Shown: positions 25,691 to 33,726 of the stretch, piece by piece
Layout: each line of letters begins with the position of its first letter
Position numbering within the stretch: position 1 is the first letter of the stretch
Assembly (NCBI RefSeq): GCF_002812725.1
Contig: NZ_NMUN01000008.1
Coordinates: 62,001 to 126,000 of the forward strand
Source of the DNA: Microbacterium sp. BR1
GTDB taxonomy: Bacteria > Actinomycetota > Actinomycetes > Actinomycetales > Microbacteriaceae
Direction: 5' to 3'
DNA length: 64,000 bases
Program-made: the position numbers and the translations under genes
The notes under the pieces: model-generated
Database searches by the model: none
Told to the model about the DNA's origin: nothing
Seen by the model: the letters and a program-made list of their open reading frames with translations, nothing else

Positions 25691-26154
25691 CGGGACACCT
25701 CCGGAAAGATCTCGGCACGAGCAGCGGCGACGGCGTCGGTCGCCGCCGCCGTGAGTTCCACCGCGACGGCGACCGACTCGTCATCGAGGCTTCCCTCGGG
25801 TCCGAGGAAGTTGATCGAGCCGATCGTCTCGCCCGCGTGCACGACGGGCGTGTTCACGATCGCGCCGCAACCGAGCGACTCGATCGTCGCCCAGTCGAAG
25901 AAGAACTCCCGCACCGCCTCACGGTCCGCGCCGAGGAACGGCCGCTGGCCCGCGACGACCTGATCGAGCCAGATCGGCGACGTCTGCGTCGGGTCCAGCC
26001 TCTTCCGGCCTCCCACGGCGTACACCTCGGGGTGCGTCGAGTACACCCGCGAGATCTCGGCACCGTCCGGCGTGAGCACGGTGACCGTGACGAGGATGCT
26101 GCCGAGTCGCCGGGCGGCGGACTCGGCGGTCTGGGAGAGGGACAGTGAGGACAT
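25687..26154 (-). CDS. GAF-domain protein
   Basis: A 155-residue protein from the ATG at 26154. Almost the whole length is a single GAF-like fold: SILVTVTVLTPDGAEISRVY, then a middle with FFFDWATIESLGCGAIVNTP and the ending TIGSINFLGPEG. Single-domain GAF proteins bind small molecules. Some in catabolic clusters are ligand sensors or auxiliary subunits of amide hydrolases. It lies between the PucR regulator and the amidohydrolase, overlapping the latter by ATGA, so it is translated with the pathway enzymes. A role as ligand sensor is possible but not shown. The open frame extends upstream, but without homology. Confidence 0.8.
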   Translation of the reverse strand: MSSLSLSQTAESAARRLGSILVTVTVLTPDGAEISRVYSTHPEVYAVGGRKRLDPTQTSPIWLDQVVAGQRPFLGADREAVREFFFDWATIESLGCGAIVNTPVVHAGETIGSINFLGPEGSLDDESVAVAVELTAAATDAVAAARAEIFPEVSR

Positions 26155-26179
26155 GTGTGAAGCTCCGGTTCGTGGGCGG

Positions 26180-27661
26180 TCAGCGGTCGACGGACGGGGA
26201 CGGTGGCTGCGGGAGGGATGTGAGGTCGAGGGCTGCGAGCAGCAGGTGCGTTGACAGCAACTCCGCCGGGCGGTCCAGGTGGATCCCGAGAGCGGCCGCG
26301 CGCCGCAGGCGCAACTGAAGAGTGTTGCGGTGGACACCGAGCTGCTCCGCCGCGGCGGTGACGGAGCCCGCAGAGTCCAGGTACGCGACGACCGTGGCGA
26401 TGATGTCGGCGGCGTTCGGGTCCGCCAGCAGCCGGGGGTAGGCGGTCCGTGTCAGGTCGATCGCTTCCTCGGCGGGAAGAAGTCGTCGCACGAGGGGCAG
26501 ACCGAAGCGCCGGAAGTCGATGATCGGGCCGCCCGGTTCGGCGAGGCGCGCTGCCAGTCCCGCTCGGCGGAGCAGGTTCGAAACTTGCTCCGTGCCATCC
26601 GGGTCAAGCGCGACGCCGACGGCCGTGCCGAGGGGCCCGAGACCCGAGTCCGCGAGCTGCTGAAGCGCGCCGTCGACCTCGGCGGACGGGTGTGCGAGCG
26701 GCACCAACGCGAACCACCCGGCATGCATCCGCGCGAGCGGCACACGAGGGAACGCCTCGCGCCAACGACTGTTCACGACAGGGGCGATGCGATCCGCCCG
26801 ATGATCGATGTCGCCCTCGACCACCCTGAGGACGACGGCCGCGAGCGGCGTGCCCGCGGGCCACCGTCGAAGCGTCGATTGGTCCGGGCGAGCGTCGTCG
26901 ACGGCGCTGCCCTCGTGCAGGCCGGTGAGGGCGGCGAACGACAGTAATGGCGCGGCGTCGACGAGGTCGTCGAGTTCCTGCGCGAGCAGAAGCGCTCGCA
27001 GGGTCATGCCGGCTCGTGCGAGCGCCTGCTCGGCGAACACCTGCTGGGGAAGCGGGACGGCCGCAACCAGCTCCGGACCCCGCCTGCCGCCTGTCAGCAC
27101 CAACCTGATCGTCACCGGTTCAGGCGGCCGCTCGCCGTGCGAGACGAGCTCGATTCCTTCCACGAGGACCTGAACGTGCGCGTCGCCGATCTCCTGCGAG
27201 ATCTCCCTCAGTACCTCCGGGATCGTCGTGGCACGGGAGACACGACTGTGAAGCGCGTCGAGGCGGGACAGTATCCCCGCCTCGAGCGCTCCGAGTTCGC
27301 GCGCCAGCGTGAGAGCCGTCCGGTCGATACCCACCGCCGTCGTGAAGAGCGCGACGCCGAATCTGCGAGCCAGCTCGATGACCGACTCCGAGAAGGACTG
27401 CTCGGACACGACCAGCGCCACGGCACGACGTTCCCACGCATAGCGCAGAGCAACGGAGACCACCCAGCCACCCAGGGCCAGTTCTTCGCCGAGCAGCACG
27501 ATGCTGTCGGGACCGACCTCCAGGATCTGGTCGACGTGCGTGACGAGGGCGATGTCGCGCACCGACTGCGCAGAGGACGGGACATGGTGAGCGGTAAGCC
27601 CCACGCTGTCGTGAGCCAACAGAAGATCGCGCAGGCTCACGCCGCGTCGCATAGCGCTCAT
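26180..27661 (-). CDS. PucR-family transcriptional regulator
   Basis: A 493-residue regulator. The N-terminal part (about residues 1-130) is the PucR/purine catabolism domain, starting MSAMRRGVSLRDLLLAHDSV and including VDQILEVGPDSIVLLGEEL. The middle is GGDEF-like, and the C-terminus has the PucR-type helix-turn-helix SAGSVTAAAEQLGVHRNTLQ (about residue 435). PucR proteins control purine, amino-acid or hydantoin-type nitrogen catabolism. It overlaps the DUF917 gene by ATGA (27658-27661), so it is made with the enzymes it presumably controls. Confidence 0.88.
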   Translation of the reverse strand: MSAMRRGVSLRDLLLAHDSVGLTAHHVPSSAQSVRDIALVTHVDQILEVGPDSIVLLGEELALGGWVVSVALRYAWERRAVALVVSEQSFSESVIELARRFGVALFTTAVGIDRTALTLARELGALEAGILSRLDALHSRVSRATTIPEVLREISQEIGDAHVQVLVEGIELVSHGERPPEPVTIRLVLTGGRRGPELVAAVPLPQQVFAEQALARAGMTLRALLLAQELDDLVDAAPLLSFAALTGLHEGSAVDDARPDQSTLRRWPAGTPLAAVVLRVVEGDIDHRADRIAPVVNSRWREAFPRVPLARMHAGWFALVPLAHPSAEVDGALQQLADSGLGPLGTAVGVALDPDGTEQVSNLLRRAGLAARLAEPGGPIIDFRRFGLPLVRRLLPAEEAIDLTRTAYPRLLADPNAADIIATVVAYLDSAGSVTAAAEQLGVHRNTLQLRLRRAAALGIHLDRPAELLSTHLLLAALDLTSLPQPPSPSVDR

Positions 27662-28749
27662 CGGACCCGTCCTGCCCGGGCGGGACCCACGACGTGCATC
27701 GCCATGGGTTCGACAAGCGCGCGACCCTCGGGCGAGTACCACTGGGCCGCGGCGGGGAAGCTGATGAGATCGAGCTTGTTACCGACCCAGAGATCGTCGA
27801 GGCTGGCGACACTGGCATCTTCGGGCCGCACCATCGTGATCACGTCCGGTACGACGGCCTGGATGGCGCCGTCGACGAGCATCATGAGGATCTCGTTCTG
27901 GATCTCGAGCCGCACGATGCGCCCTTGGGCTTCGTCGACCAGGGTCGCACTGGAGGGCCGGTCGGGCAGGCCGGGAACGGATGGGCGCGAGAGTCCCTCC
28001 ACATCGGTGACGCGGGCTCGGATGACCTTTCGCATCCCGAGCAGCGTCGTGAGTTGTGCGTACTTGGCCTGCGTGTGCAGTGCGGAATCGAGGATCTCGC
28101 CGATCTCGATGAGCCGGCTGATGCTGCCGATCACCCCGTGCGCCTGCAGCTGGGTCGCGGTCACCGGGTAGGAGGCGGTCGCCGCCCACCCGCCGAGTTC
28201 GGACGCGAGCGCGCGGACGATCCGTTCGGCTCGAGCCGGGGCGACGACATCGACCACCGCGGTCTCACCGGTGGGGCCGGTCAGCGCGATGGGCCCGGCG
28301 CTCAGGCCGGCTAGCGCGAGGGTCGTCTGGCTGACCAGCGGGAAGACGCGCCCCATGGGATCGGCGTCGACCAGGGGGAGCCCGGTCTGCACGGCCACAT
28401 TCACCGGGACCATGGCGTTCACGCTGGCCGCCGCGAGCGGGAAGATCCCGCGCAGCGGCACACCCAGCCGTTCCTGCAGCAGCTTCAGCGCCGTCTCGAA
28501 CTCGTCACCGACGGGGATCATCTCCGAGAACATCAGGCCTCGGTTCACGAATCCGATGGATGTCGTCATGTCCCCGGGATCGAGGCCGTCCGCCGACACC
28601 AGAACGGGTCCCTCGCCGCTGCGTTCGATGAGCGACAGCGTCGTATCTCGATACTGCTTGGCGCTCTCGTGATCGATCGTGCAGGCCACGAACATCGCGC
28701 CCGTGCAGAGGTGTCGGACGTCGACCGCGGTGAGTCGTCGAGGGGTCAT
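27658..28749 (-). CDS. DUF917 (S-methyl-thiohydantoin desulfurase-like) protein
   Basis: A 363-residue DUF917 protein from the ATG at 28749, where MTPRRLTAVDVRHLCTGAMF begins the family. Typical features are DMTTSIGFVNRGLMFSEMIP and LLQERLGVPLRGIFPLAAAS in the N-terminal half, and DLISFPAAAQWYSPEGRALV near the end. A Glu-Ile-Gln-Asn-Glu core (LEIQNEILMM) lies at about 285. Family members are named after a thiohydantoin desulfurase and often pair with hydantoinase A-like proteins; here the partner is the gene directly upstream (ATGA overlap, 28746-28749). The substrate is unknown. The reading frame continues upstream, but only as shadow of that neighbour. Confidence 0.82.
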   Translation of the reverse strand: MTPRRLTAVDVRHLCTGAMFVACTIDHESAKQYRDTTLSLIERSGEGPVLVSADGLDPGDMTTSIGFVNRGLMFSEMIPVGDEFETALKLLQERLGVPLRGIFPLAAASVNAMVPVNVAVQTGLPLVDADPMGRVFPLVSQTTLALAGLSAGPIALTGPTGETAVVDVVAPARAERIVRALASELGGWAATASYPVTATQLQAHGVIGSISRLIEIGEILDSALHTQAKYAQLTTLLGMRKVIRARVTDVEGLSRPSVPGLPDRPSSATLVDEAQGRIVRLEIQNEILMMLVDGAIQAVVPDVITMVRPEDASVASLDDLWVGNKLDLISFPAAAQWYSPEGRALVEPMAMHVVGPARAGRVR

Positions 28750-30050
28750 GCGCGCCCGCCCTCGAGGACGCGCTCGGCGGGGATGCCGGAGCCCTGAGTA
28801 TCGGCAACCCCGCGCACGCGCACGCGGATCATCTGGGCTTCGCCGTATGTCGTCGCCAACACCCGGGATTCCGTGACACGGACGCGCGCGGGGTGCGCCC
28901 CCCACGCCACGAGGTTCGCGCGGGCGATCGCCTCGCCGTCGGCGAGCGCCCGTTCGATGTCCTCCGCACCCAGCACCCGGGCGACGCGATTGTGCCAATA
29001 GGAGGCCGGCGCAACCGCGGCGCCCACCGCGACCAGATCCTCATCGGTGACGATCAGGGGAGCCAGGCCGAAGACGGCCAGGTCCTGTTCCGCGCCCTCG
29101 GCGAGTACCGTCACGGGCGGCTCCACCGACCCCGAGAGGAGCAGGTCCGTAAGCGGGACGACATGCGCGAAGCTCGAGGCGAGCGACATTCCGCCGGGGA
29201 GGGACGTCCGGCTGACGACGGACGGAAGACCGTCCACGAACTCCCCGATCCGCACGGCGCCCGGCCGGGCGACGATGATCCGTCCGTCGGTGCGGCCCGC
29301 GACGGCGGCACCCCCGAGCATCTCGCCGGCGACATCCGCGCGCATCGAATGGACGGGCGTGATCGGCAGCCGCGACAGGGGGGTACATCCGCCCTCGTTC
29401 GTTGCCACGAACGCCCGGACACCCTCGCCGGCGCCAAGCGCGACGGCGTCCGCGAGAGACGCCGCGAGACGTTCGGCGCTGGCGAGCATGACGGCGTTCA
29501 GGATGGCGGTGAACTCACGCACCAGGAGCGAGTCGCTGTAGAACGCGCTCGACTCCGTGACGCTGCCGACCGACACGGTCGAGCGAAGGACCTCGGCCGC
29601 TCGACGTTCGTGCTCCGGGTTGACCGGAGAGCCCGCGGCGGAGACCACGAGGTGCGACCCCGGCTCGATGTGCCCGGCGAGACCACGCAAAGCCTCCTCG
29701 TCCAGCGGCACGAGTTCGTGACCGAGGGCGTTGTGGCCCCCGCCGATGTGCGCGACATCGACCGGGATTCGTTCGGCGGGCCACAGATGACGCCGTGGCT
29801 CGCGCGGCTTGCGCGGCTCGATGAGCACCGAGACGACCTTGGTGTCGGCGTCCCGGACGAGCGCCTGGCTCACGTCGAAGACAACGGCCGAGACCGCATC
29901 ACCGGCGTCGCCGCACAGGCGCCTGAGGATCTCGGCGACAGGCCGCGTCGGATCGCCCTGTGACGATCTCCGCGCGCGCGTCAGCCGCCCGTCCTCATGG
30001 ACGGCGACGGCCGATATCTCGCGCCGCGTGACGCGCACGCCGATTCGCAT
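28746..30050 (-). CDS. Divergent hydantoinase A-like (ASKHA) protein
   Basis: A 434-residue protein. The beginning MRIGVRVTRREISAVAVHED resembles the phosphate-1 loop of hydantoinase/oxoprolinase N-domains, but with fewer of the canonical residues than the HyuA at 35449. Other recognisable segments are HLVVSAAGSPVNPEHERRAA, VREFTAILNAVMLASAERLA (cf. HyuA) and TNEGGCTPLSRLPITPVHSM, where HyuA has its conserved Gly-Gly segment. The C-terminus contains DLAVFGLAPLIVTDEDLVAV. It pairs with the DUF917 gene (ATGA overlap). This looks like a second, specialised ATP-dependent ring-opening or related activity next to a complete HyuAB pair. Substrate unknown. Confidence 0.72.
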   Translation of the reverse strand: MRIGVRVTRREISAVAVHEDGRLTRARRSSQGDPTRPVAEILRRLCGDAGDAVSAVVFDVSQALVRDADTKVVSVLIEPRKPREPRRHLWPAERIPVDVAHIGGGHNALGHELVPLDEEALRGLAGHIEPGSHLVVSAAGSPVNPEHERRAAEVLRSTVSVGSVTESSAFYSDSLLVREFTAILNAVMLASAERLAASLADAVALGAGEGVRAFVATNEGGCTPLSRLPITPVHSMRADVAGEMLGGAAVAGRTDGRIIVARPGAVRIGEFVDGLPSVVSRTSLPGGMSLASSFAHVVPLTDLLLSGSVEPPVTVLAEGAEQDLAVFGLAPLIVTDEDLVAVGAAVAPASYWHNRVARVLGAEDIERALADGEAIARANLVAWGAHPARVRVTESRVLATTYGEAQMIRVRVRGVADTQGSGIPAERVLEGGRA

Positions 30051-30107
30051 AAGATCCTTCCGCGGCCCGGGAGCCGTTGAGGTTGTGTCTCTATCCTGGC
30101 CCGCTCG

Positions 30108-31088
30108 TCACCCTCGCGAGCGTCTGGATCTGCGCGAGAGCCACGCGTCCGCGGCGACGGCCACGAGGATGAGGACGCCCGTCACGACCTGCTGGTACGT
30201 CGTGTCCCAGCGCAACAGATTGAATCCGTTCCCGATGACGGTCAGGATGATGACTCCGACGACGGTGCGCCACACGGCTCCGGCCCCGCCGAGGATGCTC
30301 GTGCCGCCGATCACGACGGCGGCGATGGCGGTGAGCTCCATCCCGGTACCCATCGACGGTTGAGCCGAACCCGCGCGCGACGCGAGCACCATTCCCGCTG
30401 CGGCCGCGCAGATGCCGTTGATCGCGAACACGGAGATGTGGATGAGGGGGGTGCGGACGCCGCTCAGGCGTGCGGCCTCTTCGTTGCCGCCGACCGCGTA
30501 GACACGCCGACCGAACGTCGTTCCCCAGAGGACGAACCCGAGGACCAGCGCCGCTACGGCGAACAGTATCGTGCCGCCGGAGAAACCGCCTATGGCGGGG
30601 AGAGCCCAGAATCGGAATGCCTCGAGCTGGTCGCTCGGAACCGACAGGATCGCCCCCCCGGTCAGCACGATGGCGAGCCCTCGGTAGATGATGCTGATGG
30701 CGAGCGATCCGATGAAGGAGTTGACGCGTGTCAGCACGATCATCGTGCCCGTGATCGTGCCGAGGATCGCGCCGACGCCGAGGGCCAGGACGAATCCCAT
30801 CGGTACGCCGAATTGCGTCGTGAGGAAGACCCCGGCGATCGCCGAGACGGCGAGGGTCGCCGACGACGAGAGATCGAACACGCCCGAGACGATGCAGAGC
30901 GTCGCGCCGACCGCCAGCAAACCGATGACGACCGCCTGGTCGAGCAGGTTGACGATGTTCTGACCGCTGAGGAACGTCGTGGTCGAAAGACTCAGGTAGA
31001 CGATGATCGCAAGGAGTCCCCCGAGAATGCCGAAGTCCTTGAAGTCGAAGCCCCGGCGGCGCGGACGGGTGGCGATGTCTGTTGTCAC
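30108..31088 (-). CDS. ABC transporter permease (RbsC/sugar-type)
   Basis: A 326-residue membrane protein with about nine to ten hydrophobic helices. It has the family pattern of ribose-type permeases: FLSGQNIVNLLDQAVVIGLL, AVGATLCIVSGVFDLSSSAT, FIGSLAISIIYRGLAIVLTG and AVGGNEEAARLSGVRTPLIH, the cytoplasmic loop contacting the ATPase. GGTSILGGAGAVWRTVVG near residue 275 is also diagnostic. It forms a complete importer with the ATPase (31098) and lipoprotein (32679). Ribose-type systems also carry nucleosides, purines and other non-sugars, so the amide cluster context matters more than the name. Confidence 0.9.
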   Translation of the reverse strand: MTTDIATRPRRRGFDFKDFGILGGLLAIIVYLSLSTTTFLSGQNIVNLLDQAVVIGLLAVGATLCIVSGVFDLSSSATLAVSAIAGVFLTTQFGVPMGFVLALGVGAILGTITGTMIVLTRVNSFIGSLAISIIYRGLAIVLTGGAILSVPSDQLEAFRFWALPAIGGFSGGTILFAVAALVLGFVLWGTTFGRRVYAVGGNEEAARLSGVRTPLIHISVFAINGICAAAAGMVLASRAGSAQPSMGTGMELTAIAAVVIGGTSILGGAGAVWRTVVGVIILTVIGNGFNLLRWDTTYQQVVTGVLILVAVAADAWLSRRSRRSRG

Positions 31089-31097
31089 GGAGGTCTC

Positions 31098-32600
31098 CTA
31101 GAGGAAGGCGGCGGACATGATGTCCTCGCGGTCGGCGGGGCTCGGGAATTCTGCGACGACCCTCCCGAGACGCATGACGAGGATGCGGTGAGAGAGGGCC
31201 ATCACCTCCTCGAGCTCGGAGCTCACGACGATCACGGCCGTTCCGGCGGCGGCGAGGTCGAGGATCAGGTTGTGGATGTTGACCTTTGCGCCGATATCGA
31301 CGCCCCGGGTGGGTTCGTCGATGAGAAAGATCTTCGGCGGCGTGATGAGCCACTTGCCGAACAGGGCCTTCTGCTGGTTGCCCCCCGACAGCGCGGCCAG
31401 GGGCACATGCCGGACGCTCCCCCGCACGTCGACCATGGTGACGACACGGTCCACCGCCGCGTGCTCGGAACGTCTGCGGAGGACGCCTGCGACCTGGCGT
31501 CTGCCCAGCGACGGGAGCGCGATGTTCTCAGTCGCGTCGCGGCCGAGGACCAGGCCTTCGTCCTTTCGGGACTCGGGCACCAGCGCGAGGCCGCGATCGA
31601 TCATGCGGCGGATCGTCGCCCGCCGCACAGGCGCACCCGAGACGGACACGCGGCCCGACGTCAGACGGTCGGCGCCGAAAATGGCCCTCAGCGTCTCCGA
31701 CCGGCCGCTGCCGACGAGGCCCGCCAATCCGAGGATCTCGCCCTCGCGCACGGACAGGCTGACGTCGCGGATGCGGTCGTTCGTCATGCCCTCGGCGCGG
31801 AGCACGACGGCGGCGGATCCCGGCAGAGGGCCCGGCGTGCGCGACAGGGCGGCGATCTCGCGACCGACCATGAGGCGCACGAGGGAGTCGGCCGTCTGTC
31901 CCGACGCGTCCTCGGTGGCGATCTGCGCCCCGTCACGGAGCACCGTGACGCGATCCGCGATGCCGAGCACCTCTTCGAGGAAGTGCGAGACGATGACGAT
32001 CGTCGTGCCGCGGGCGGCGAGGGTGCGCAGCACCGCTAGCAATTGCTCGGTCTCCGCCTCGGCGAGCGCGGCCGTCGGTTCGTCGAGGCACAGCACCCGC
32101 GAACCGCGGGCGAGCGCCTTCAGGATCTCGACCTGCTGCGCCTTGCCGAGGGGGAGCGAGGCGACCTGGGCGTGCGGGTCGAGATCGAATCCGATCTCGG
32201 CGGAAAGCTCGTCGAAACGCCGGCGGTCGACCGCGGGAGTCGCGACCCCTCCCGCGTTCGCCCATCCGCCGAGGAAGACGTTCTCGAGCACCGTCCGGTG
32301 CGGGACCAGGGCGAGCTCCTGCGAGATGAGCGACACCCCGTGCGCGATCGAGTCTCGCGGACTCGACAAGCGGGTCGGGATCCCGTCGAACAGGACGCGG
32401 CCCGCGTCCGCGGGAATCGCCCCGCCGAGGATCTTCAGCAGAGTCGACTTGCCGGCCCCGTTTTCGCCGAGCAGGCCATGGATCTCGCCGGGTGCGATCT
32501 CGAACGAGATGTCGCGAAGGACCGAGATGCCGTTGTACGACTTCCCGACCGACTCGAGACCGATCAGCGGTGTGCTGGTGAGCGTGGTCGGCTTTGCCAC
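31098..32600 (-). CDS. ABC transporter ATP-binding protein with two nucleotide-binding domains (RbsA-type)
   Basis: A 500-residue double ATPase. Domain 1 has Walker A GLLGENGAGKSTLLKILGG and Walker B SRVLCLDEPTAAL with a Q-loop. Domain 2 has the degenerate Walker A GLAGLVGSGRSETLRAIFG, the signature-like LSGGNQQKALFGKWL and the Walker B FLIDEPTRGVDIGAK. This is the arrangement of ribose/galactose importers, in which one site is degenerate. Start: GTG at 32600 preceded by GAAGGGA. It lies between permease (9 bp gap) and binding protein on the same strand. Confidence 0.92.
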   Translation of the reverse strand: MAKPTTLTSTPLIGLESVGKSYNGISVLRDISFEIAPGEIHGLLGENGAGKSTLLKILGGAIPADAGRVLFDGIPTRLSSPRDSIAHGVSLISQELALVPHRTVLENVFLGGWANAGGVATPAVDRRRFDELSAEIGFDLDPHAQVASLPLGKAQQVEILKALARGSRVLCLDEPTAALAEAETEQLLAVLRTLAARGTTIVIVSHFLEEVLGIADRVTVLRDGAQIATEDASGQTADSLVRLMVGREIAALSRTPGPLPGSAAVVLRAEGMTNDRIRDVSLSVREGEILGLAGLVGSGRSETLRAIFGADRLTSGRVSVSGAPVRRATIRRMIDRGLALVPESRKDEGLVLGRDATENIALPSLGRRQVAGVLRRRSEHAAVDRVVTMVDVRGSVRHVPLAALSGGNQQKALFGKWLITPPKIFLIDEPTRGVDIGAKVNIHNLILDLAAAGTAVIVVSSELEEVMALSHRILVMRLGRVVAEFPSPADREDIMSAAFL

Positions 32601-32678
32601 CGTCTTCCCTTCGTGATTGTCGATCTCGCGATCGGACCCCGGGCGGGTCGCGTGTCCGCGGCCCACCCGGGTGGGCGA

Positions 32679-33686
32679 TCAGTCGTCGTACGTCGCCTCG
32701 AAGCCCTCGAGGTTCGCGGCGGTGCCGATCCCCTTGCTCGGCGTCAGGTCGGCCTCGTTGATGGCCACCTCGACGTCCTCGCCCTGGTGCTTCTTGATGC
32801 CGAGCTCCGCCGCCGTGTAGCCGTTGAGGTAGAGATCGAGCGTGTACGTCGCGAACCACTCACCGCTGCGCACTGCCTCGACCGCCTGACGAGACGAGCC
32901 GTTGCCGACGAACATGACCGAGCTGTCGGCCCCGGCGGCGAGACGCGCCCCGCCGATGGCCTGCGAGGAGCCGATCACGACGTTCACGTCCGGGTTGGCG
33001 GTGATGATGTCCTGGAAGGCTGCCTGACCGGCGTGAGCAGTGTATCCGCCCTCGACCTGTGCGACGACCTCCGCTCCCCCGGCTTCGAGGGTGTCGACCA
33101 CGGCTTGGGTACGAGCATTGTCGAGCGGGAGCGCCCGGAAGCCCTCCATGTAGGCGACCTGGCACGGGTCCGCCCCCGCCTCTTCGCAGGCCAGCAGGCC
33201 CATCTCGCCGAGCTTCTCGCCGTTGACGACGGCGGGGTCCACGATCGAGATCGCACCCTCCACCTGCGGCTCGACGGTCTCGAAGTCGGGACCGACGGCC
33301 GTGAACTCGACGACCACGGTGATGCCGGCGGCGACCGCGTCTTCGAGCGGCTTCTGCACGACGAGATTGTCGTTGGCCTGGATGATGATGATGTCGTACT
33401 GGCCCGACGTGACGGCATCCGTCACCTGCTGCGCCTGGAGCTGCCCGTCGAAGTTGGAATCGACGAACTCGGATGTGGCGCCCATCTCTTCCGCCGCGGC
33501 CTCGACCCCGTCGTACACACCTTGCGCGAACGAGTTCGCCGCGGCGAACCCGAAGAACCCGATGCTCAGCTGGTCGTCACCGCCGCTGGAACCCGAGCCG
33601 GGCTCTGTTCCTCCCGTGGCGCAACCGGCCAGGAGTGCGACCGTGGCTAGGGCCAGGCCGGGGACTGCGAAGTGCTTTCTCTTCAT
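32679..33686 (-). CDS. Substrate-binding lipoprotein of the ribose-type ABC importer
   Basis: A 335-residue lipoprotein. The signal peptide MKRKHFAVPGLALATVALLA ends in GC (Cys22), followed by a Gly/Ser-rich linker. The rest is a periplasmic-binding-protein fold of the sugar-binding type: SIGFFGFAAANSFAQGVYDG, DIIIIQANDNLVVQKPLEDA and NPDVNVVIGSSQAIGGARLA. The ligand pocket residues that usually read as sugar contacts are not obviously kept, so a non-sugar ligand is possible. A Cys pair (LACEEAGADPCQ) may form a disulfide. It precedes the ATPase gene and follows HyuB. Confidence 0.88.
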   Translation of the reverse strand: MKRKHFAVPGLALATVALLAGCATGGTEPGSGSSGGDDQLSIGFFGFAAANSFAQGVYDGVEAAAEEMGATSEFVDSNFDGQLQAQQVTDAVTSGQYDIIIIQANDNLVVQKPLEDAVAAGITVVVEFTAVGPDFETVEPQVEGAISIVDPAVVNGEKLGEMGLLACEEAGADPCQVAYMEGFRALPLDNARTQAVVDTLEAGGAEVVAQVEGGYTAHAGQAAFQDIITANPDVNVVIGSSQAIGGARLAAGADSSVMFVGNGSSRQAVEAVRSGEWFATYTLDLYLNGYTAAELGIKKHQGEDVEVAINEADLTPSKGIGTAANLEGFEATYDD

Positions 33687-33726
33687 TGCAGGTACCGCTT
33701 CCTCTCGTGTGGGTGGAACTGTGATC

